Positions 11,518-24,167 are shown, counted from the stretch's first letter. The stretch is 64,000 nucleotides of DNA from Amphibalanus amphitrite (GCF_019059575.1 NW_024881626.1:1-64000); one strand, 5' to 3'. Notes: generated by a model not told the origin, from the letters alone. Made by a program: numbers and translations.

Positions 11518-12290
11518 TTAACCCGCATCCCTTTGGGCTCGTGGCAGACCCTGCCACATGTTGGGGGTGGGGCTTTCGGCTCCCCCTAAGATCTCAGAAA
11601 GTTAACGACCGATTTTCAAAATTCAAACGTTGTTCGATAGCCCCACCGGGGACTTAGCTTTTGACCAAACTTTATTGACTTAGGTAAAACTGATGATGTC
11701 ACAGCTTAGGTCAAAGGTCGGATTTCTCACCGTTCTCACCGTTTACGGAAGGAATGCGTTTTAACATCGAGTAAAAAGCATACTATCAAAAAGCATCGAT
11801 AGAACGTTGGTTGCTACAGCGTTGGTTGTTTGGTTGCGTTGGTAGTCGAGTAAAGGGCTTACTATCAAAAAGCATTGATAGAACGTTGGTTGCTCAATAC
11901 ATAGGTTTGTTGCTAAATGAGGTCACTGACACCAGGTCGGGTCACATAAGTCAGCTTTCTAAGGGTCGGAATATGATGAACCCAACTATACTCATTACTA
12001 GAATCGTGTAATGCATGCCAACGATTTTATTTAGCAATTTTTCACATTTTAAATTCAATGGTGGTTAAGCGAGGCAATGGTGGTTAGGGTTAGGCGACCA
12101 TTGGGGCCGTTTTAGCCCCGCCCCGCTGGGGTCCTGGACTTCTACGTCTTGCTGGGGGGGGGGGGGGGGGTGTTTCAACACCCCTCCCCTTCTATCTCGG
12201 CTCTTGGACCACTTAATGATACAGGAAGGCGGCGTTCAAAAGAGCGTCAAATATAGTGACGAAGTTACATTGGTCAGGTTTTTAATCAGG
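11518..12290. repeat. Fragments of TTAA-family repeats
   Basis: Begins TTTAACCCGCATCC with a nearby GC-rich hairpin. It also contains a tandem piece around 11765-11890 (TACTATCAAAAAGCAT repeated) and a G-run at 12153-12170 followed by a C-run. No complete element boundary can be fixed. No gene seen. Confidence 0.4.
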
Positions 12291-13238
12291 TTAACCCTCG
12301 CCACGCTGGGGGGCCAATTTGGCCCCTTGTGGTTTTTCCTGAATAGCAAGAAAACGGCGGCGCAAAGCGCCAGCAAATTTTCAGCACCTTCCCGGGCATC
12401 AATTTGACAACTTCATACAAAATTTCAAGTCTTAGGTCAGCTTAGGTCAGGAGTTATTGAGGACAAACTGAGGTCATGTTCGAGTAAAAATGAGCGAAAA
12501 AGATGAACTCTTAAAACGCTCACAAAAACTGCAGTTACAAAGCAATTTCAAAGTTCTTTATATGGTCATGTAGACAAAAGACGGCGCTACAAAACTGCTA
12601 TCTCGGATTATCAAAATTTTGGGATTTTGACCAAAAAAAAATCAAACCTTATTTTTTTAAGAAAAACGGAAAAAATCCCCGAATATCGAAAAAACGGAAT
12701 ATATGCGATAGTTCCTGCGCTCTTCTATATACATACCAAGTTTAAGATCGATACCTACTTTTTGACAAAGTTATAGCGAAAATAAAAACTGTTTAAAATT
12801 GATGACGTCAAATTTTTTAGCTCAATTTTTAGCAATTCTAGACGACGTATCGCAAAACAAAGACCACCATTGCACTCCCCGTGACAAGCTGCATCGACTC
12901 GATACTCATTTTATGCAAAGATATCAACTTTGAAATTCGACCTAATTTGGCCTTGACCCGACTTTCACCAGAACATAACCTTAAAAGGACCCTCCCACCT
13001 TCAAGCTGATGAAGTAGCATAAAAATGATGTTCCTTGGTTCGGAAAGATCAAAAATGAATATCTACCAAATTTCACCGAAAAATATTCACTGGTTTTCAA
13101 GATTTTAGGCTTTTACTTTTGTTTACTTTTTGGGATCTCCGCTGTTCCTAGCGACTTATTTGGAAGCAATAATTTGGCAGCTTCGAAGTGCGGCAGACGT
13201 TGCGCGCAAAGCAGTGTATACCACCGCGTGTTAATTAA
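12291..13238 (+). mobile_element. TTAA-family element copy, right end degraded
   Basis: Starts TTAACCCTCGCCACGCTGGG with a short GGCC hairpin. The interior (about 12540-12960) is homologous to the interior of the next element (about 13530-13920), sharing AACTGCTATCTCGGAT, GATGACGTCAAATTTT and CAAAGACCACCATT blocks. The right terminus runs into TTAATTAATTAA and is not clearly preserved. Confidence 0.5.
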
Positions 13239-13933
13239 TTAACCCGCGCACCGTAGGGGGGCCGAAACGGCCCCCCCGTCCTTTTCGGTCGATATCTCCT
13301 AAACGGCTGGAGATATCACCACCAAGCTTTCAGGACCCCTCCGGGCATCAATTTTACACATTGTGACCAAACAATTTTTCAGAGGCTATGATAGGTTGGC
13401 CACAAATTACGTCAGAATGACGTCATGTTCTGTCATTTTCGACCGAAAAAAAGACCTTCGCGAGAAGACCTGTCAGGCCTACAGCTTTGAAGATACAGAA
13501 AAATGATTAGGCATAAAAGGTGTAGAATTAACAGGGCTATAAAACTGCTATCTCGGATTTTTGAAATTTATTAGTTTTAACCCCCAAAAAATCAAAAAAG
13601 CATTTTTTTATATATTAGCCAAAAAATCCAAAAAGTTATTTCAGTTTTCAAAAAACCGGAATATATGTGATAGTGCCTACCGTATTCTATCTACATACCA
13701 AATTTCAGATCGATGACTCGTTTTTTTTTTTTTGGCCAAGTTATAGCGAAAAAACTTCAAAAATGATGACGTCAAATTTTCAAACTCAATTTTTGCCAAT
13801 TCTAGACCTCGTAGAGCAAAACAAAGACCACCATTAGACTCCCCGTGACGAGCTACATCGAATCAATACCCATTTTATGCAAAACTATCAACTTTGAAAT
13901 TTGACCTTTTTTTACCTGACCTTGCCTGACCTC

Positions 13934-14183
13934 TGTGGGACCGATTCCCTTCTTCCATATCATGATAAAGAGAGTACACGTTCAAGCTTTGTTACATAGA
14001 AATAGCCGTCACTTTCCCCACGTGTCGGCACCGTCCACCGACCCGGCGGGTCGGCGGACCGGTCCTTCATTGTGCAACCACCTTGCATATAACGCAGACG
14101 CACTGGCGAATCAGAATCAGAACCACAGTTGGAATACAAGTCTCGGCCCGCTCAGTCGTCTCTCCTTCCGCGCCTCCGCGACA
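13934..14183 (+). repeat. 5' LTR, 250 bp
   Basis: Begins TGTGGGACCGATTCCC, ends CTCCGCGACA. Same sequence as 17171-17420. It contains a spurious open frame whose translation is identical in both copies, which confirms the match over that span. Confidence 0.88.
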
Positions 14184-14184
14184 A

Positions 14185-14196
14185 TGGTGGCAGCGG
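14185..14196 (+). promoter_or_regulatory. Candidate tRNA primer-binding site
   Basis: TGGTGGCAGCGG lies one base after the 5' LTR, the expected position and TGG start for a minus-strand primer site. The matching tRNA cannot be named from this window. Confidence 0.55.
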
Positions 14197-14430
14197 CGGT
14201 CGAGGGGACTTGTGCCCCTCACCACGGACCCCAGCCTCTACATTTGCACTGACATCGCAGACTGGTTAGTCCGTGCTCCGTGACAGTGTATCGCCCCTAC
14301 GTCGCGTCATCGACTACGGAGCTGACCATCCTGGACTCGTCATCGTCCAGCAGCACCGTCTCCAGTGAGTAGCTCTGCCCAGCAAGACTATCTGCCCTGC
14401 GGCAAGGTCATCAGCTACATTTACGCCCTT

Positions 14431-14850
14431 CGTTGCGTTTTCGCAACGCAAGTAAGCATCGACGTGATCGAAGCTTGAGAAGTGTGTAATGGAGGCTAAC
14501 CGGTGAGACAGGTTTCAGTGTGTGTAGCATGGTTGTGCGCATGATGCTACGCAGTTACAAGTCTGTGCGGTCGGTAAGTTACTGCCTAGAGCTCCCTGAA
14601 GGAAGTTGAAGGTCTTGTGAGTGATGACGTCACGAAAAACAACATAAATAGGCTAAGTGCTCAATGATATCGTAATGAAGATTGTGTAAACATATTCTGC
14701 AGAGTCCCTACAATAGCTTAGATATGCATTTTGTTAAGAAATTATGCTGCAAAAAGGGTTTGTGACTATTTTCAAATATGACTACGGTGGCGTTGCGGAA
14801 ACGCAACGAAGGGCACATCGGAAAGACAGCGATGTTGCGAAAACGCAACG
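14431..14850. repeat. Three copies of a CGTTGCG hairpin motif
   Basis: Copies at 14431-14448, 14791-14808 and 14833-14850 each have 7-bp arms CGTTGCG/CGCAACG (the third with a one-base change) around a 3-4-nt centre. The outer context TGCCCTTCG or its complement CGAAGGGCA is also conserved. The first is in the direct orientation, the other two inverted. Confidence 0.75.
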
Positions 14851-14976
14851 AGGGGCACATTGGTAGGGTAGCGGAAGTATGAATATCAACAATAGACTTC
14901 ACTCGTGATACGCTGTGGGTTCTTTCTTTCTCTCCCCCATCTTCCTCCCTCTTTTCTTGGTTCCCCCAACCCTCTT

Positions 14977-15113
<137 letters not shown>

Positions 15114-16619
15114 TCATGAGGGACGTATGTTAAGTGCAAGGTGCGTTTGCACTAAAAATGTTGCGACATATTTCACATTTACTGCCTCAAACAGCTACAA
15201 ACACTCCTTTCTTTTTCTCTTACAGATTATCGGGATGTTCGTTCACTAAGCAATGTGTTCCCTCCCATGCATCTGAAAATCGCATGGTAGGAAGAGGACC
15301 TGTATCAAACGGTCGGCGATGCTGACGGACCTGAGAGATAATTAGGTCCTTTGGAAATTGGATCGACTATGTACATACATTGTGCATATATAATGAATAA
15401 CGGGGATGTAGTCTGGTATCAGACGACAGATAGACATTGCCATTCTCTGGATACAATCTGCTGACTACCAACCTTTACGTTAGAAAAGATAACTCAGGGT
15501 CGGCAAATAGTGGGATAGGCCCCTTCTGTGGGTAGCAGAGAGAGCCCTTCGGCAGGGGTAATGAGGGCATCTGGGAAAATAGTCATTTTTAGGATTCATA
15601 GCTTGCATAGGTTAATAAGCTGCTTGATGTGGAGTATACGCTTGTTTTCTTACTTGGGATAGGCCTTTTATCGAATCAGACCATTTTAGAGCTAGCAGTA
15701 TTATTGGAATTAAGGGAGACATTTGTCTGAGCGGGCACAGCTAATCGTCAAGACTGAGCCCAGCCAGTGGGCAGGCCACCCATGACCCAGCCCCCCTCCC
15801 CCTCCCAAGCACTCACTGCACCCGGCTACAGGCGTGCTCCTTTGTGAGCTGCCCGAATGCTATACTCGTACATATATAGTTGCCCGTCTAGCCCGGAAAA
15901 AGGGGTTGAGGCGTGGAGATGAAGGATTTAACTATCCTGAAGATGGAAAGGACGTATTCAGGGAACAGTTGGAAAGTGTGCCACGGCGTCGAATCACCAT
16001 TCTGCCCTGGCATTGCTTCGAGAAAGAGGTTACACGTGAAGGTCACTGAGAGTGGGGCCATGAAAATTTTGGATCAGGTGTAAACATGGTAAACTGGGAG
16101 GCGATTTGTTATGATGCGCTACGCCTTGCGCGGGTAATTTGTGAAAGCCCGATCGGTTCATTTTTTTCTCTCTTTTTTTTTGCTGAGAGTGGGTGCGACT
16201 AACCTGCAATGGAATTTAACTTTACTCCTAGGAGGGTGGTTAACGATCATTGCGGATACGCGTATACGTGAGGCACTGGTTTACTCCCAACCTCCGTTCA
16301 ATTGTTTTCAGTGTGGGGTCTGATAGGTGGGGATAATGGCTCTGTCTAGCATCCAAAAAGAAAGCGTCACCCTGGGTACGTGTCGACCACAACTTTAAAT
16401 GGACAACTGTTGTTGAAAATGACCGTTTGTTGTCATCTCCCCGTTCGCGAATCCTGAAGTTATGCTCCCCCACTGAGGCTTTTAGGCGGGTTATAGAGCA
16501 TGAGGGATGTGGGTTCCACATTTTCAAGCAATAGTTGTCAACATTTGATTGATGTTTTGTCAAAACAAATTAGCATATACGGCAGTTCAGTGTACTTTAT
16601 GGCCGCCTGATGTGCCCGT

Positions 16620-16678
16620 CGTTGCGTTTTCGCAACGCTGATGGCGCCCGGTGTGCCCTTCGTTGCGATTTCGCAACG
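16620..16678. repeat. Two further copies of the CGTTGCG hairpin motif
   Basis: CGTTGCGTTTTCGCAACG at 16620-16637 and CGTTGCGATTTCGCAACG at 16661-16678, each preceded by a GTGCCC(G/T)T-like context as in the upstream copies. They lie about 500 bp before the polypurine tract. Confidence 0.75.
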
Positions 16679-17154
16679 CACGTTTTTTACGTTTTTCTCG
16701 AAAAACTTTTGCTGCAGGCAAAAATTATTTTCGATTCCGTGCAAGGTCCTGGTAGGAGCATAACATATTTTGATTTCATCGATTTTCATGATGGTCAATA
16801 TTCCTGGGCATAAATGGGTTAATTTTGCCTGCACTTTGCCGTGTCATTTTGACACTAGTAAACATAGAAAGAGCATACTCTGAACGGTATGAACATTCAA
16901 ATACGTTAATCGTCGTCAATTCACTGAATTTATATTGTGTTGATATTCGGCCAGAGATGCCGAGGGCCATGGAGATGCCCAGGGACGGTCCCCGCCAAGA
17001 GTGCGGAGGGATCGCCCGGTAGTAGGTGTAATTGTCACGAAACTTACTTATCTGTTCATACCATTTTGTGATACGCTCATATGGAAATTTCTTTCTCCGT
17101 CAGCTAAACGTTTCCTCTCTTTGTTATGATCGCTTCGGTTCCCTACGCTTCCCT

Positions 17155-17170
17155 GGGGGAGGGAAGATAA
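17155..17170 (+). promoter_or_regulatory. Polypurine tract of the LTR element
   Basis: GGGGGAGGGAAGATAA directly abuts the 3' LTR, the position used to prime plus-strand DNA synthesis. Confidence 0.7.
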
Positions 17171-17420
17171 TGTGGGACCGATTCCCTTCTTCCATATCAT
17201 GATAAAGAGAGTACACGTTCAAGCTTTGTTACATAGAAATAGCCGTCACTTTCCCCACGTGTCGGCACCGTCCACCGACCCGGCGGGTCGGCGGACCGGT
17301 CCTTCATTGTGCAACCACCTTGCATATAACGCAGACGCACTGGCGAATCAGAATCAGAACCACAGTTGGAATACAAGTCTCGGCCCGCTCAGTCGTCTCT
17401 CCTTCCGCGCCTCCGCGACA
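17171..17420 (+). repeat. 3' LTR, 250 bp
   Basis: Same sequence as the 5' LTR. It is followed by CCTC, matching the bases before the 5' LTR. Confidence 0.88.
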
Positions 17421-17574
17421 CCTCCAACAGAAGTTGACCTAAACCGTAGGCCTGATGGTCTTATAACCAATACCATGTATTGGTTATAAGACCAATACAT
17501 GGTCTTATAACCATGTATTAAGCGTTACATGGTTAATGTAACCAATACATGGTATTGGTTACATTACCAATACC

Positions 17575-18903
17575 ATGTATACTCAGGAGGCGGCTGCAGA
17601 GAGGCTGCAGCCGCCTCCTGAGAGGCAGCAGCCGCCACCCGAGAGGCAGCAGCCGCCACCCGAGCAGCAGCAGCCGCCACCTGAGAGGCAGCAGCCGCCA
17701 CCCGAGAGGCAGCAGCCGCCACCCGAGCAGCAGCAGCTGCCACCTGGGAGGCAGCAGCCGCCACCCGAGAGGCAGCAGCCGCCACCTGAGCAGCAGCAGC
17801 CGCCATCTGAGAGGCAGCAGCCGCCACCTGAGAGGCAGCAGCCGCCACCTGAGAGGCAGCAGCAGCCGCCACCCGAGCAGTGGCAGCCGCCACCCGAGCA
17901 GCAGCAGCCGTCACCTGAGAGGCAGCAGCCGCCACCCGAGAGGCGGCAGCTGCCATCCGAGCAGCAGCAGCCGCCGCCACCTGAGAGGCAGCAGCCGCCA
18001 TCAGAGCTGCCACAGCCGCTATCTGTGCCTTCCCAGCCGCCGTCCGAGAAGCCACTGTCACACAATCGGTCGCCGCCGACTGAGCCATCTGAGCCTGTGC
18101 CTGGACCATCATTCCTGGCGGTCACTCTGATGGATGTGATGGAGGCAGTGCGACTGACACAGCTTAAAATGGACAGGATGGCTGAAGACATCAGTCAGGT
18201 GAGGCAGCTGGTTCATTCATTGCAGCAGCAGAACGGCTGTCAACCTGAACGCTCTTCAGCGTGTCATGCCCAGTACCCAGCAGAGGCTGACACACAGCAG
18301 CTACTGACAGCTGAGGACTTATCTCGCCAACACCGGACGACCGCTGGAGAACGGCACGCCGGTCGCCAGCCCGCTAATGCAGGGACGTCTTTGCTGGTGA
18401 TCGGTGACTCCAACGTGAGGCGCCTCGAGGGAATGAGTGAACGCGGCCCCAGTAAACCCGCTTTTCACTCCATCTCAGGTGCCACTACCGAGCACGTGAG
18501 ACAGGACATCAGCCAGGCCATACGCAAATGTGGTGCTAAACGGGTTGTTATACATGCTGGGACTAATGACGTAACTCGCAAAGGATCCGAACTGGTCGCA
18601 AAGGACATATTCAGTTTAGCTGACCAAACTAAGCGTAGGGATGGTGTAAGCGATGTGTTTATATGTAGTATAATCCCAAGAAAGGACACCGGATCCTTCA
18701 TCTACAGCAGATCTGAGAGCGTCAACAATAGGCTGCGCACTCTCTGCTCACAGAGTCCTGACATCAAATTTATTGACTTGCGGCAGGCTCTGCACAGCTG
18801 TAGATTCAGCGGATTAGCGAGAGACGCAGTTCACTACAATAGGGAGAGTGCCACGCAGACCCTCAGATCGATCTTACAGTTGACAGGAAATACTTTTTTA
18901 TAG
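17575..18903 (+). CDS. LINE ORF1: Pro/Gln repeat region plus SGNH hydrolase domain
   Basis: 442 residues. Residues about 5-150 are roughly twenty copies of a 7-residue repeat (PPERQQP), encoded by a 21-bp tandem repeat at about 17600-18010. A linker with MDVMEAVRLTQLKMDRM, possibly a short coiled coil, follows at about 185-215. The C-terminal part (about 272-435) is an SGNH/GDSL-type esterase. Block I is GDSN (about 277), block III is AGTNDV (about 328) and the block V Asp/His pair is in RDAVHYN (about 420). Such domains occur in ORF1p of CR1-like LINEs; their substrate in the retrotransposition cycle is not settled. The first ATG lies in the scrambled 5' junction, so the native N-terminus is probably missing. 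Confidence 0.8.
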   Translation: MYTQEAAAERLQPPPERQQPPPERQQPPPEQQQPPPERQQPPPERQQPPPEQQQLPPGRQQPPPERQQPPPEQQQPPSERQQPPPERQQPPPERQQQPPPEQWQPPPEQQQPSPERQQPPPERRQLPSEQQQPPPPERQQPPSELPQPLSVPSQPPSEKPLSHNRSPPTEPSEPVPGPSFLAVTLMDVMEAVRLTQLKMDRMAEDISQVRQLVHSLQQQNGCQPERSSACHAQYPAEADTQQLLTAEDLSRQHRTTAGERHAGRQPANAGTSLLVIGDSNVRRLEGMSERGPSKPAFHSISGATTEHVRQDISQAIRKCGAKRVVIHAGTNDVTRKGSELVAKDIFSLADQTKRRDGVSDVFICSIIPRKDTGSFIYSRSESVNNRLRTLCSQSPDIKFIDLRQALHSCRFSGLARDAVHYNRESATQTLRSILQLTGNTFL

Positions 18904-18998
18904 GGTCTGAGCACCGAAGACCCAAACATAGTGTAGTTAATGAGCCAGCCAAGGAATCGTCAGGTTCCCCAGTCCCCGCGTCTCGTACCTCGCCTTCC

Positions 18999-21900
18999 TT
19001 GCCATCAGTAGCCGCTGCCTTGGTCTCGAGTCCATGTAGAGTGCTGGGTACCAGCATCAGCCATAGTCGCGTGCCGTCATCAAAATACGTCTTATCAGTA
19101 GGTAACCTGAATGTAAGATCTTTGACACCCTCATCAGATATTGTGTCAGATTATGTTAAGCGTCACCACATTGATGTGTTGTGCCTTACAGAGACTTGGC
19201 TAAGGAGGGGTGAGCCTGATGTACCCATTGCCAGTATGAAGTTGGCCAGTAGAGTCGATAGGTCGAGGAAGAAGGGCGGCGGTGTAGCCATCTACTGCCG
19301 CAATGACCTTACGTTCTCGAAACTCTCTAGCCCGGCTCTTCATGGCTCCAGCCGGCTTGAGTTAACTTGGATAAATGTACAGTGTGGCCATAACCGAGCA
19401 CTGGCCATAGGTTGTGTCTATAGACCGCCAAAGTACGATGGCATTAAATTAGATTTTGAGGCGCTAGAGCTATCGATTCAAAAGCTCTTATCGGCAGGTA
19501 AATGTGTTGTATTGTGTGGCGACTTAAACTGTGATCTGCTTCAACCAAACCTTCCCCACGTTCGATCACTGCTTTCTGTCATCGGCAATACTGGACTGCA
19601 ACAGTGCGTCAGCCACCCGACCCGCATTACAAGCTCTAGTTCCACCCTCATTGACATAGTTCTTGTTAGTGATTCTTCTATTGTGACAGAATGCTCTTCG
19701 CTAGACTGTATTGCATCCGATCATAACTTAGTTATAGCAAAAATTAAAGTAAGGAGAACTAAAGTGAAACCCAAAGCAATAACATTCCGCAACTGGAAAA
19801 ATATCGATTTTGAGTCATTTTCTAGAGATTTACGGACGATTTCCTGGTCACAAATAGGTGATGATACTTCTCTTGATGAGGCATGGAAAGGGTGGACAGA
19901 CTCTGTAACTCCTGTCATCGATCGTCATGCCCCATTCATTACTATTTCACTTAAACATAAATCTGGTTTTGGTATTTCAGCTGAAACAAGACAGCTTATC
20001 CGTTCAGCAACTATTCAGCTGCGTGCAGGGGCGTCGCCGACGGGGGGGTCGGGGGGGTCGTGACCCCCCCACTCTTGAAAACTGGGGGTGTCGACCCCCC
20101 CACTTTTTGCGATGCTGAGTATGCTTTTTTAGCTTTTATGTCAGTGAAGCAGGCGTCAGCAACACCAACAAATACATCAGATTCAAAATCGCTTCAAGAG
20201 CTCCCTAAAGCCAATTAGCCAATTACCTAAAGGTCAATTAGCTGTGGGCGGGGAACACCAGCACAACAATGTTTTTAAGTAGCCCCCATCCTAGTATACC
20301 TTTTTATCCCTCAAAGGATTGGACGCGCCAAAACTGCCCCGAGCGTTCGTCTGATCGTTTAAAAAAAAAATGGTCGCAGTCGATTCGTCGGATCAGTACC
20401 TAACTACAAAACTACAAACTAGCCTCAGCCCCATGGCTACCGTCACAACTAGCTGTACAGTGCACATGTAGGGGAAAGGGAGTTGCAGATGGAACCGTCT
20501 CGGGCTTTCGCAAAGAAGTCGCGCAAAAAGGAGCCGAATGCAACAAAACTTCCGGTGCGCTCGAGTTAATCACCTACTTAAAATAAATCGATATCCCTGA
20601 TTCAAATAAAGATGACCTTAGTTCACTTTTTCATAACGTGCTTTTAATTGATAGTGTAGTTTTTGGAGCTGATTTTGAACTTAGCGCCCATCTGAACATT
20701 TAAGAAGTAGTTGTGTTGCTTATTCATATAACATGCTAGGAAGCAATCGGTGGTGGTCATCCACTATTAGGTACTGGTCGATCTGACCTGACCTGATCTA
20801 CCCCAAATGCATGGAGTCATCATCTTCGTTCAAAACTAAGATAACATTCGTAATCAGAACCTCGAAAAACCATCACAACTTACATTCGTTAAGTTCTAGC
20901 AGGTCCCGAGTTTCTCTACTTATTGGCCATGACCTGAGTCCTGAGATGACCCGAAAACTTGTAAATGGGTATCATCGGCTTTCTCTCGTCACGGGAAGCA
21001 TGCTATTTTTTCCGCAAACCTGTAGATCGATCAGGGGTCGAAAGCATGCCTCAACGTTAGTTTAGTATACGTTATACGTTAGCGACTGGGAAACCACCAA
21101 TAGAAGGGCTACAGTGAAGCAGAAAACTATTCGATAGCTCTTTTAACGCTCTTTCGCTAGCTTCGCGTTAGATTTCATCTCAGGTCTATGTTTGGCCCAT
21201 AAGAAGGCAAACAGCTAACTGGTGAGATTCTGCCGAAACATCTGCTTTGCAATAACTTTCGATTCCGTGAATTTGTATGGTATGTACATATGTTGTCTTG
21301 TCACCACCGTCTTGATCTCTTTGAGACGCGTCACATGAGTTAAAATTTGCCCATTCAGAATTAACGTTAAAACGACCTCAGGTCAACGTTATGTCCTGAT
21401 CGGAAAAGGACCTCCTGCTGCATATGAATGGACCCGTGTTGTTGAGCTGAACAGTGAACACCTTCCAGGTGCTGTCATCGCTCTACCGCGTCTTCGTCAA
21501 AAGTTGTAGAAAAAAAATGCTGGTGGCCATCGATGGACATTTCCACTAATGACCTTTCGAGTCATCACTCGCCATAAGTTGCACCCTGTCCCCGGCAATG
21601 ATGAGCTGATTTGTCATGGCTCCAAAGATATTTTGCGTTTCTGACGAACTTTTTCAAAGCAGGAGGCATTCGTGCTTTTTCTAATTTCTCATTATTTTCT
21701 AATGATGAGGTCACGTATTTGACCTGCCTTCAGATCATAGATGTAAATCCTCAGTTAGAATCATAAATTGCTGACACGTATAACCCCATACATTAGGTAC
21801 ATATACAGTGTACCAAATTTCGAAGTTATGGGAGAAAAGCTACAAGAATGGCGAGAGGGGAAAGTTTTTATAGAGGTATACCGTATAACTGAACTTGACA

Positions 21901-23981
21901 TGGCGACCTGACCTTAAGTGACCAGTGATAATTTTTACGCAAGTGATGTAGGTAGGTATACCTACCTAATAGGTTATACCAAATTTGGCGGCGCTGCGCG
22001 CCGATTTGTTACACACGCACACACACGCATACGCACGCACAAAACTGGGAAGTGTGGCAAAAAAAACACCCCTACCCATCGGGTGAAGACTAGAAACCCG
22101 ACCCCCCCACTCAAAAATCCGTGGCGACGCCCCTGGCTGCGTGTGTCTCGTGTCTCTGGTTCCCCAGCTGACATTGCTCTTTATAAGCGCATGCGCCGGC
22201 AGGTAAGGAGTGCCATCTCCTCAGAGCGACGTTTAAAATTTGAGTCCAGTATCACAACTCATTCATCCAGCAGAGATACGTGGGATCTGATAAATTCGAC
22301 CTTGGGTAGGTCAAAGGCCACTCAGGTCCTAGATAAGCATACAGCACAGTCATTTAATGACTTCTTCTGTTCGTTAGGGTCTAATTCATCCACCAGTGCT
22401 AATGTTGTTGGGAATAGGAATGACACTGACGTTGTTTCTGGTCCAACTAGAGTTTTATCCACCAAATTTGATCTTCGTCCAGCAACGCTGGCCGAACTTC
22501 GTTCTGTAGTGCGTTCGCTCAAAATGCATTCATCAGCTGGTCCCGATAAGCTGCCTACATTTTTATTTAAGTCTTTCTCAGGCAGGCAGCTTCTGCCGCT
22601 TTTGCGTATTTTGAACGCCTCCATCAACAGCGGTACCATACCACTGTGTTGGAAAACTGCAGAAGTTGTCCCTATTTTTAAGGGTAAAGGTGACCCCAGG
22701 GATGCGACTAATTACAGACCGATTTCTCTGTTAAACGTTGTGTCTAAGATTCTTGAAAGAGTTGTTTCACTTCAGCTTAAGACATATTTAGAAGACTGTT
22801 GTCTGTTATCGGACGAGCAGTTTGGATTCCGACCTGGTCATTCCGTAAACCATGCTCTCATTGCGTTGACAGAGTCAATTCGGTCCACCATCGATAGCGG
22901 CAAAATATGTATCTTGGTGTCATTAGATCTGAGCAGAGCCTTTGATTCTGTTGATCACAGTATATTGCTTCAAAAACTTTCTCATTACGGAATTGAACAC
23001 CCCTGGTTTGAGAGCTACCTTGCTGAGAGATGTCAGTATGTTCGAGGCTGTGATGATTTTAGAGGCAAGGTCTCATCAGGTGTTCCGCAAGGCAGTGTCT
23101 TGGGCCCAACGTTGTTCAATTTGTTTGTCAATGATATGACTTCTGTTGCCAATAACTTGGGCTCCATAGTCCAATACGCAGATGATACTCAGATAATTGT
23201 TTCAGGTAAACCTCAAGACATTGATGACATTATAAATCGTCTTCAAACATTGCTGAACAGGCTTCGTGTATGGTTCTCTCGAAATCGCCTGACGATCAAT
23301 GTCAGTAAATCACAAGTAGCTGTTTTTGGCTCTAAAACTATTTTGAGGCGAATCAACTTGCGGAGCATTACTATCTTTGATGCTGTGATACCCGTCAAAA
23401 GTACATTGGTGAGTCTAGGCGTGACAATAGACAGTTGTTTCACCTGGAGCAGTCATATTGACAGCGTCGTAGGCCGATGTATAGGCATGTTAATCCGCCT
23501 AAGTCACCTTCGTCATGTGTTACCTCCCAAAACCATCGTATTATTGATAAATGCTCTAGTTCTTCCTCATCTTCGCTTCTGTGTGTCTCTTTGGGGCACA
23601 TGTGGTCTGGCTCAGAGGAAGAGAATATCAAAAATTGTCAAATTTGCGCGGCGCATCGCAGGTAGAGAACATCAAAATATTGCATGGCGCGGTGACCTCG
23701 AGTTGCAATGCAACATTGCTGTCCTCACCGTTGTTCGCCAGTGCCTACTCTATCCAGAAACCATGTCGCCGTTACTTTCATCCCTCCTTAGGACCAGGAA
23801 ATCGGAACGTAATACGAGACAGGCTTGTAACCTTGATCTTATTGCTCCTAAAACTGACTTTTTAAAACGCTCCTTATCATACCAGGGTTCAAAATTGTGG
23901 AACAGTTTGCCGACACAGATAAGAAGTGCATCTAAAAAGGAATTGATTAAATATCTTCAAACAAAGGAGCACACAGTTTAA
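18999..23981 (+). pseudogene. LINE ORF2 (endonuclease-reverse transcriptase), interrupted
   Basis: ORF2 begins 95 bp after ORF1. The first segment (18999-20025) is an APE-type endonuclease: NLNVRSL, the catalytic Glu in LTETWL, YRPPKYD, GDLNCDLL and SDHNLVI. The second segment (22144-23981) carries the reverse transcriptase: SAGPDKLP, VPIFKGKGD, YRPISLLN, FGFRPGHS, SLDLSRAFDSVDH, GVPQGSVLGP and the catalytic QYADDT. The split is a 2110-bp hAT-like element plus an 8-bp duplication, 2118 bp in all, a multiple of three. The phase matches on both sides, and the uninterrupted frame would be about 954 residues. The coding potential was destroyed only by this insertion. Confidence 0.88.
20026..22135. 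mobile_element. hAT-like non-autonomous DNA transposon, 2110 bp
   Basis: The termini are CAGGGGCGTCGCC and its exact complement GGCGACGCCCCTG (13 bp; the match continues imperfectly with CGG and poly-G/poly-C). Both sides carry the same 8-bp target duplication, GCTGCGTG (20018-20025 and 22136-22143). An 8-bp duplication plus CAGGGGCG-type ends is the hallmark of the hAT superfamily. The interior has no transposase frame, so it would have to be moved in trans. It contains a TCGACCCCCC hairpin near the left end and a few GACCTGACCT stretches. Confidence 0.92.
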
Positions 23982-24167
23982 TTGTCATACATGAGACACA
24001 TGGTTATTTATATCTTCGCGTATGGATTGCTTCACACTGCGCCGAATATTGTGTTAGTCGATTAAGTGTTCATATATGAATATGTGTGAAATTGTATGCA
24101 TGTGTGCGTCTGTTTGTGCTATGCCACCGTAATGCCCACTGTTCTGTGGTTGGTGGATGTTTGACAT

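Noticed and set aside
13935-14252. 105-residue frame duplicated at 17172-17489
   Set aside because: It lies inside the two LTRs; the identical translation reflects repeat identity, not a gene pair.
17564-18191. Two antisense frames (Ala/Met-rich and Cys/Gly-rich) opposite LINE ORF1
   Set aside because: Shadows of the 21-bp coding repeat on the other strand.
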